A program made the position numbers and the translations under genes. Below, in pieces: positions 6,330 to 9,997 of a stretch of DNA of 9,997 nt. Where the stretch lies: the NCBI GenBank assembly GCA_017881705.1, contig JADGQP010000034.1, positions 1 to 9,997 of the forward strand, read 5' to 3'. Position 1 is the stretch's first letter. Every line of letters starts with the position of its first letter. This DNA is from Christensenellaceae bacterium. GTDB taxonomy: Bacteria; Bacillota; Clostridia; Christensenellales; Aristaeellaceae. The notes under the pieces were generated by a model. That model searched no databases. It was not told where the DNA came from and worked only from the letters and a program-made list of their open reading frames with translations.

Positions 6330-6385
6330 ATACAAGCATAAAAACGGAGCCGCAAGTATCTGCGGCTCCGTTTTTATGCTTGTAT
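6330..6385. terminator. Perfect 25-bp inverted repeat, bidirectional terminator
   Basis: Arms 6330-6354 and 6361-6385 are exact reverse complements around the 6-base loop AGTATC. The GC-rich core (CGGAGCCGCA) is flanked by A5/T5 tracts, so each strand presents a stem followed by U's. It ends at the last base of the reverse-strand gene's stop codon (6385-6387), so it terminates that gene and backs up the preceding terminator for the forward gene. Confidence 0.9.
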
Positions 6386-6957
6386 TATTTCGCCTGCAGA
6401 TCCGTTTTATCGTAATTAACACGGGAAGAAAACATCACCGACAGGCTGTCCTCATACATGCGGGAAAGGTTTAGCGACACGCGAACATCGTCTTTCGTCC
6501 AATTAGCGGTGAGCGTACCCCATTCCACATACTGGGCGGTTCCGTCGCCGTTGAAGGGGTCGGCATCCGGTGTGCCCAGCTCTGTCGTCATCGCGGCGAG
6601 AAGTTCGCGGAAAACGGAGATGCTGTCGTCGCCCGGCGTGATGTTATAGCTGACCATGCTCAGGCGGTCTGCCTTTGGGCTGTTGTTCTGGTCGATCTGT
6701 ACGTTCAGGGAGTAGGCGGTCAGGTCGGTATCGGGCACGGGAACATTTTCAAACGTATACTCCACGGTCCCGTTGCCGTCGTCCAGCTTATCATACTTTA
6801 CCGCAGCCAGAGTGGCGTCGGCCGCGAAAGCGGCTTCCGCGTCGGTGGCGTTCATACCGAGTTTCAAGCCGAAAGGGAGCGGGGTCGCTTCGCCCAGCGC
6901 GGCTATGGGTACCAGCAAGGCGAGCGAGAGCAGCAGCGCGAGCACTTTTTTCAACAT
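6385..6957 (-). CDS. Secreted protein of unknown function
   Basis: 190 residues with a classical signal peptide: M-L-K-K, a Leu/Ala-rich core to about residue 20, then A-L-G followed by E, a plausible signal peptidase I site after G22. There is no cysteine anywhere, so it is not a lipoprotein, and no later membrane segment, so it should be released or wall-associated. The mature part is acidic. It opens with F-G-L-K-L-G-M-N-A-T-D-A-E-A-A-F, a pattern seen at the start of many small exported proteins with repeated alpha/beta folds, and later carries E-L-G-T-P-D. I cannot name the family. The start is ATG 6957, 6 bases after AAGGAGGG; the in-frame TTG at 6963 abuts that site and is excluded. 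It has its own promoter and terminator, so it is probably a single-gene unit. Confidence 0.75.
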   Translation of the reverse strand: MLKKVLALLLSLALLVPIAALGEATPLPFGLKLGMNATDAEAAFAADATLAAVKYDKLDDGNGTVEYTFENVPVPDTDLTAYSLNVQIDQNNSPKADRLSMVSYNITPGDDSISVFRELLAAMTTELGTPDADPFNGDGTAQYVEWGTLTANWTKDDVRVSLNLSRMYEDSLSVMFSSRVNYDKTDLQAK

Positions 6958-6979
6958 GAACAACCCTCCTTATTTATTA

Positions 6980-7008
6980 CCCGGTCTTATCCTGATGATA
7001 AGGCCGGG
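6980..7008. promoter_or_regulatory. 12-bp inverted repeat over the -10 of the secreted-protein gene
   Basis: 6980-6991 and 6997-7008 pair at 11 of 12 positions (CCCGG, then CTTATC with GATAAG) around 5 bases. It overlaps the TATCAT -10 box and the expected transcription start on the reverse strand. No T tract follows on the reverse strand, so it is not a standard terminator for araM. An operator or 5'-end hairpin is the simpler reading. Confidence 0.45.
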
Positions 7009-7023
7009 CGGGGTAAAAGTCAA
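6995..7023 (-). promoter_or_regulatory. Promoter of the secreted-protein gene
   Basis: On the reverse strand TTGACT (7023 to 7018), a 17-base spacer and TATCAT (7000 to 6995). Predicted start near 6988, giving a leader of about 30 bases before ATG 6957. Confidence 0.65.
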
Positions 7024-7067
7024 TTCATACCGAAGCGATAGATTGTAACAGTATCAAGCCCTCGATG

Positions 7068-8414
7068 TTATTCAAGGGTGAGCGGGAAATCGTACAATAA
7101 CCCCAGATCCCACAATAGCGAGCTGGTCAGGTATTTATCGCGGATGTCGCGGGAGCAGAGAAACGCATCCCGGGTGTCCTGCGCGTCTTCGTCGATCTGC
7201 GCGGGTAGAACGGGCATATGCAGCGTACACATCAGGGTCAGGGTAGCCTGCGTGTCCGGCAATTCCTGCGCCATGATCGCCGTGATCTCGTCCCAATGGG
7301 CAAGAATACGCTCCAGCCGTTCCTGATGGCGGATGGGATCGTTTTTATGCCATTGCGTGTTTTCACTGTCGATCAGCGTTTGCGCCGCCTGCCCGAATAC
7401 GCGACGTACTGTTTGCTCCCATTGCGCGGGGCTGAACGCGCGCATAGCCGCCTCCGCCGTTTCGCGGCTGGGGGTAAACGTGCGCAGACGGTCGTAGATA
7501 TGCAAACACAGCACCGTGCCCACGCCTACCTGGATGCCGTGCAGTTCCAGCGGCAGCCCGCGTTCCAGCGCGAACATTTCCCACAGATGAGAAAAATAAT
7601 GCTCCAGGCCGGAGGCTGGCCGCGATATCTGCGCGAAAGCCATCGCCACGCCGGAAAGAATCAGCCCTTCCGTTACCGCGCCTACCGCCTCGGGGTCGCG
7701 TTCCATCAGGCGCGGCGCTGCCGCGACGATTTTACAAAGCGAGTTGCGCATGAGCCCCGCGACCTGCGGGCAGTAATACTCGCCCGTAACGATGTGGGAG
7801 ATACGCCATTCGCAAAGTGCGATATATTTAGCCAGCATATCGCCAAGCCCCGCCTGCAGCATCCTTTCCGGCGCGTCTTTCATTATCGACGTATCGGCCA
7901 CGATTGCCGCGGGGCAAGCGTTATAAAGCGTCACTTTCACACGGTCGCGGATCATGGAGGAGGAGTTGGAGGCATATCCGTCCATCGAGGGTGCAGTGGC
8001 GACCACCGCCTGCGGCAGCCTTACCGCGTGCGCCAGCACCTTGCAGCAATCGTTGATTACGCCGGAACCTACTGCCAGCACTCCGTCGCAAGTGGGGTCC
8101 AGGGCCATGCACAGGGCGCCCACGGCGTGCTCGTCCGGCTCCACGCGCGCCTGTGAAAATTCATAAACGACGTAGGGGATACCCGCACCCCGAAGCGCCG
8201 CCTCCACCGGCCCCATCGCTACCCTGCGCGTGTTCATGTCGCAGACCACAAAAGGCTTGCGGCAATGGATAGCCGCTAGCGCGTCGGGCAGGAAACGGGT
8301 TGCGTCAGGCCCAATTTTCACATATTGCAGCCCCACGCTATGCTCGCGTCCGCATTCGCACAGACTGTGCTTTTCAATCAGTTCTTCCAGTGTCATTTCA
8401 CCCAAGTTTTTCAT
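7068..8414 (-). CDS. araM: sn-glycerol-1-phosphate dehydrogenase (AraM/EgsA family)
   Basis: Reduces dihydroxyacetone phosphate to sn-glycerol 1-phosphate with NAD(P)H; in Bacillus the product feeds PcrB, which makes prenylglyceryl phosphate. 448 residues, of the iron-containing alcohol dehydrogenase fold. The dinucleotide region shows A-V-G-S-G-V-I-N-D (114-122) and A-T-A-P-S-M-D-G-Y (139-147). Metal ligands by family spacing are D192 (G-L-G-D), H272 (E-H-Y-F-S-H) and H292 (L-H-G-I-Q-V-G). S-R-P-A-S-G-L-E-H is a family signature. The N-terminus carries C-E-C-G-R-E-H (19-25), a CxCGxxH element that I believe recurs in clostridial members. The C-terminal helical domain (about 310-448) is longer than in archaeal enzymes. 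Start ATG 8414 follows GGGAG by 7 bases. No PcrB-like gene adjoins; divergent from ychF. Confidence 0.92.
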   Translation of the reverse strand: MKNLGEMTLEELIEKHSLCECGREHSVGLQYVKIGPDATRFLPDALAAIHCRKPFVVCDMNTRRVAMGPVEAALRGAGIPYVVYEFSQARVEPDEHAVGALCMALDPTCDGVLAVGSGVINDCCKVLAHAVRLPQAVVATAPSMDGYASNSSSMIRDRVKVTLYNACPAAIVADTSIMKDAPERMLQAGLGDMLAKYIALCEWRISHIVTGEYYCPQVAGLMRNSLCKIVAAAPRLMERDPEAVGAVTEGLILSGVAMAFAQISRPASGLEHYFSHLWEMFALERGLPLELHGIQVGVGTVLCLHIYDRLRTFTPSRETAEAAMRAFSPAQWEQTVRRVFGQAAQTLIDSENTQWHKNDPIRHQERLERILAHWDEITAIMAQELPDTQATLTLMCTLHMPVLPAQIDEDAQDTRDAFLCSRDIRDKYLTSSLLWDLGLLYDFPLTLE

Positions 8415-8453
8415 TTCGATTCTCCCTTAAAAAGGTTATATAAATCCTGCGCC

Positions 8454-8482
8454 ATTATACTACGTTTGCGTGCGCTGCGCCA
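8454..8482 (-). promoter_or_regulatory. Promoter of araM
   Basis: On the reverse strand a perfect TATAAT (8459 to 8454) lies about 40 bases before ATG 8414. At 17 bases spacing the -35 would be TGGCGC (8482 to 8477), a poor match, so the promoter may be weak or activator-dependent. Confidence 0.55.
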
Positions 8483-8491
8483 CCTGCGGCG

Positions 8492-8520
8492 TTGCTTTTT
8501 ACACCCCGATAGCTTATAAT
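8492..8520 (+). promoter_or_regulatory. Sigma-A type promoter of ychF
   Basis: TTGCTT (8492-8497), a 17-base spacer, TATAAT (8515-8520). Transcription would begin near 8527, giving a leader of about 36 bases with a small GGCGC/GCGCC hairpin (8533-8547) just before the AAGGA ribosome binding site (8549-8553). It is back to back with the araM promoter. Confidence 0.8.
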
Positions 8521-8562
8521 AAACCCAATATTGGCGCATACGGCGCCTAAGGAAGTGTCGCC

Positions 8563-9660
8563 ATGAAACTGGGAATCGTCGGGCTGCCTAACGTGGGGAA
8601 AAGCACGCTTTTTAACGCCATAACCAAGGCAGGCGCGCAGGCGGCCAATTATCCTTTCTGCACCATCGAGCCCAACACGGGCGTAGTGCCTGTGCCGGAC
8701 CGAAGGATCGACGCGCTGGCCGAGATGTTCCACCCCAAAAAGGTTACGCCCGCGTCGGTGGAATTTGTGGACATCGCGGGGTTGGTGAAGGGCGCCAGCA
8801 AGGGCGAGGGTCTGGGCAACAAGTTTTTATCGTATATCCGCGAGGTAGACGCTATCGTACATGTGGTACGTTGCTTCGAGGACGCGAACATTGTGCACGT
8901 GGATGGTTCCGTGGATCCCGCGCGGGACATTGAGGAGATCAATCTGGAATTGATCTTCGCCGATTTGGAAACGGTGGGCAAGCGCGCCGACCGCGCCCAA
9001 AAGATGGTAAAATCAGGCGATCGCAATAATGCGATGGAAGCCGAGCTGGCACAGCGCCTGAAGGCGCATTTAGAATCCGGTAAGCCCGCTCGTACCTTCG
9101 CGGTAAGCGACGAAGAAAAACAGACGATAGACAGTTGGTTTCTGCTTACGGATAAGCCCGTGATTTACGCGGCTAACATCGCCGAGGACGACGTGGGCAA
9201 ACCCGACGCCGAACTGCCAATGGTGCGGCAGGTTGAAGCCATCGCCAAAGCCGAAGGTGCGGAGGCGTTTACCATCAGTGCGCGCATCGAGGAGGAAATC
9301 GGTGCTATGGAGCCTGCCGAAAAACAGGAATTTTTAGAGGAGATGGGCATTGGCCAGAGCGGGTTGGACCGGCTGATTCAAGCGAGTTACCGGCTGCTCG
9401 GGCTGATCTCGTTTCTCACCGCCGGTGCGGATGAGTGCCGCGCCTGGACCATCACGGATGGCACCAAGGCGCCGCAGGCGGCGGGGAAAATTCATACCGA
9501 TTTTGAGCGCGGGTTTATCCGCGCGGAGATTGTGCCTTTTGAAACGTTAATGGAACAGGGCGGCATGAATGCCTGCCGTGAAAAGGGCCTGATCCGCAGC
9601 GAAGGCAAGGATTACGTAATGAAAGACGGCGACGTGACGCTCTTCCGCTTCAACGTCTGA
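8563..9660 (+). CDS. ychF: Redox-regulated ATPase YchF (OLA1 family)
   Basis: Universally conserved Obg-like P-loop NTPase that binds ribosomes and prefers ATP; linked to translation and the oxidative-stress response. 365 residues, full family length. G1 is G-L-P-N-V-G-K-S (7-14), G3 is D-I-A-G-L-V-K-G-A-S (70-79), and the G4 position reads N-I-A-E (205-208), the N-x-x-E variant that explains ATP rather than GTP specificity. Residues about 120-200 form the coiled-coil insertion. The C-terminal TGS domain (about 283-365) includes A-W-T-I, H-T-D-F-E-R-G-F-I-R-A-E and the terminal F-R-F-N-V. Start ATG 8563 is preceded by AAGGA at 9 bases. The next gene starts 22 bases after the stop with no terminator between, so the two are probably one transcript. 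Confidence 0.97.
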   Translation: MKLGIVGLPNVGKSTLFNAITKAGAQAANYPFCTIEPNTGVVPVPDRRIDALAEMFHPKKVTPASVEFVDIAGLVKGASKGEGLGNKFLSYIREVDAIVHVVRCFEDANIVHVDGSVDPARDIEEINLELIFADLETVGKRADRAQKMVKSGDRNNAMEAELAQRLKAHLESGKPARTFAVSDEEKQTIDSWFLLTDKPVIYAANIAEDDVGKPDAELPMVRQVEAIAKAEGAEAFTISARIEEEIGAMEPAEKQEFLEEMGIGQSGLDRLIQASYRLLGLISFLTAGADECRAWTITDGTKAPQAAGKIHTDFERGFIRAEIVPFETLMEQGGMNACREKGLIRSEGKDYVMKDGDVTLFRFNV

Positions 9661-9682
9661 TTCGTCTGCGCAGGAGGCTGCC

Positions 9683-9997
9683 GTGAGCAAACTTTCGTTT
9701 TTTTTCAAGCGACTGGTACGTATGGACTTTCATAAAATGTGGAAGACTACCGCGTTTTTAAAACAACGCAGCGGGAAAAGCCGGCTGTGGCTTCTTTACG
9801 ATATGCTGCGCTGCGCACTCGTATTCAACGCCGGATACATGGACTATAAAATTGCAGAAATGTACCGTCTGACGGACGAACAAAAAAAAACGGTGATTAC
9901 CCGGGGCTTAAGCAACACCATCGTGCGCCGCATGAACGATAAGGCTTACTGGCACCTGTTTGACGATAAAGCAATGTTTAACGAGCTATTCAAGGAA
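9683..9997 (+). CDS. Sugar-transfer-associated ATP-grasp protein, N-terminal part
   Basis: GTG at 9683 preceded by AGGAGG with 5-6 bases spacing; the frame stays open for 105 codons to the window end, so the 3' part is missing. The N-terminus is basic (S-K-L-S-F-F-F-K-R) without a signal peptide. Residues 52-105 match the conserved opening of the sugar-transfer-associated ATP-grasp family: Y-K-I-A-E-M-Y-R-L-T, then Q-K-K-T-V-I-T-R-G-L-S-N (67-78), then N-D-K-A-Y-W-H-L-F-D-D-K-A-M-F-N. These proteins sit in capsule or cell-surface glycan clusters and are thought to ligate or activate sugar-linked substrates. The ATP-binding core is not visible, so activity is inferred from the N-terminal pattern. 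A run of 8 T's (9698-9705) and one of 9 A's (9882-9890) lie in the coding sequence. Confidence 0.75.
   Translation, partial: MSKLSFFFKRLVRMDFHKMWKTTAFLKQRSGKSRLWLLYDMLRCALVFNAGYMDYKIAEMYRLTDEQKKTVITRGLSNTIVRRMNDKAYWHLFDDKAMFNELFKE

Noticed and set aside
6292..6385. The inverted repeats considered as insertion-sequence ends or a CRISPR-like repeat
   Set aside because: Each is a single hairpin with a short loop and T tracts, located exactly at convergent gene ends; terminators explain them fully.
7218..8156. 312-codon forward ORF inside araM
   Set aside because: His/Arg-rich composition typical of an antisense frame; araM motifs on the other strand are complete.

Overview
The window looks like a chromosomal segment of a moderately GC-rich Bacillota, probably a Clostridia-type anaerobe. 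The reasons are strong AGGAGG-like ribosome binding sites, near-consensus sigma-A promoters (17-base spacers with TATAAT or a close variant), an orphan MsmX/UgpC-type sugar-importer ATPase, an AraM-type glycerol-1-phosphate dehydrogenase and a sugar-transfer-associated ATP-grasp gene. Everything except one small AT-rich island reads like core or housekeeping DNA. No rRNA, tRNA, CRISPR array, intact insertion sequence or prophage gene was recognised, and no gene-free gap exceeds 300 bases.

Layout. 1-511 (+): the 3' part of a LysE-family exporter. It ends at a hairpin terminator that can also serve the convergent GNAT acetyltransferase at 652-1152 (-). That acetyltransferase sits in a visibly AT-rich patch (about 512-1387) that looks acquired. 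1388-4872 (-): a three-gene unit transcribed as pgmB (beta-phosphoglucomutase-like HAD phosphatase), tldD (HExxxH metalloprotease subunit), tldE/pmbA (partner subunit), from an extended -10 promoter near 4915-4923. 5154-6275 (+), divergent from it: a MalK/UgpC/MsmX-class ABC ATPase with a very clear promoter and a 12-bp perfect palindrome over its -35 box. 6292-6385: two back-to-back terminators, the second a perfect 25-bp inverted repeat serving two convergent genes. 6385-6957 (-): a small secreted protein of unknown function. 7068-8414 (-): araM/egsA, sn-glycerol-1-phosphate dehydrogenase. 8563-9660 (+), divergent from araM: ychF, followed after 22 bases by a GTG-started ATP-grasp gene that runs off the window end.

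How the genes fit together. The pgmB/ATPase pair suggests oligosaccharide uptake and phosphorolytic breakdown, but no permease, binding protein or phosphorylase is present, so this is context only. TldD and TldE form one heterodimeric peptidase, and its substrate is not evident here. AraM makes the archaeal-type glycerol enantiomer used in bacterial ether-linked prenyl lipids, but its usual partner PcrB is absent from the window. ychF and the ATP-grasp gene are probably co-transcribed.

I found no clearly new multi-gene system. The points most worth a second look are the two homopolymer runs in the ATP-grasp gene, the palindromic candidate operators in the two divergent sugar promoters, the unusual pgmB-tldD-tldE grouping, and the AT-rich island with its imperfect inverted repeat.
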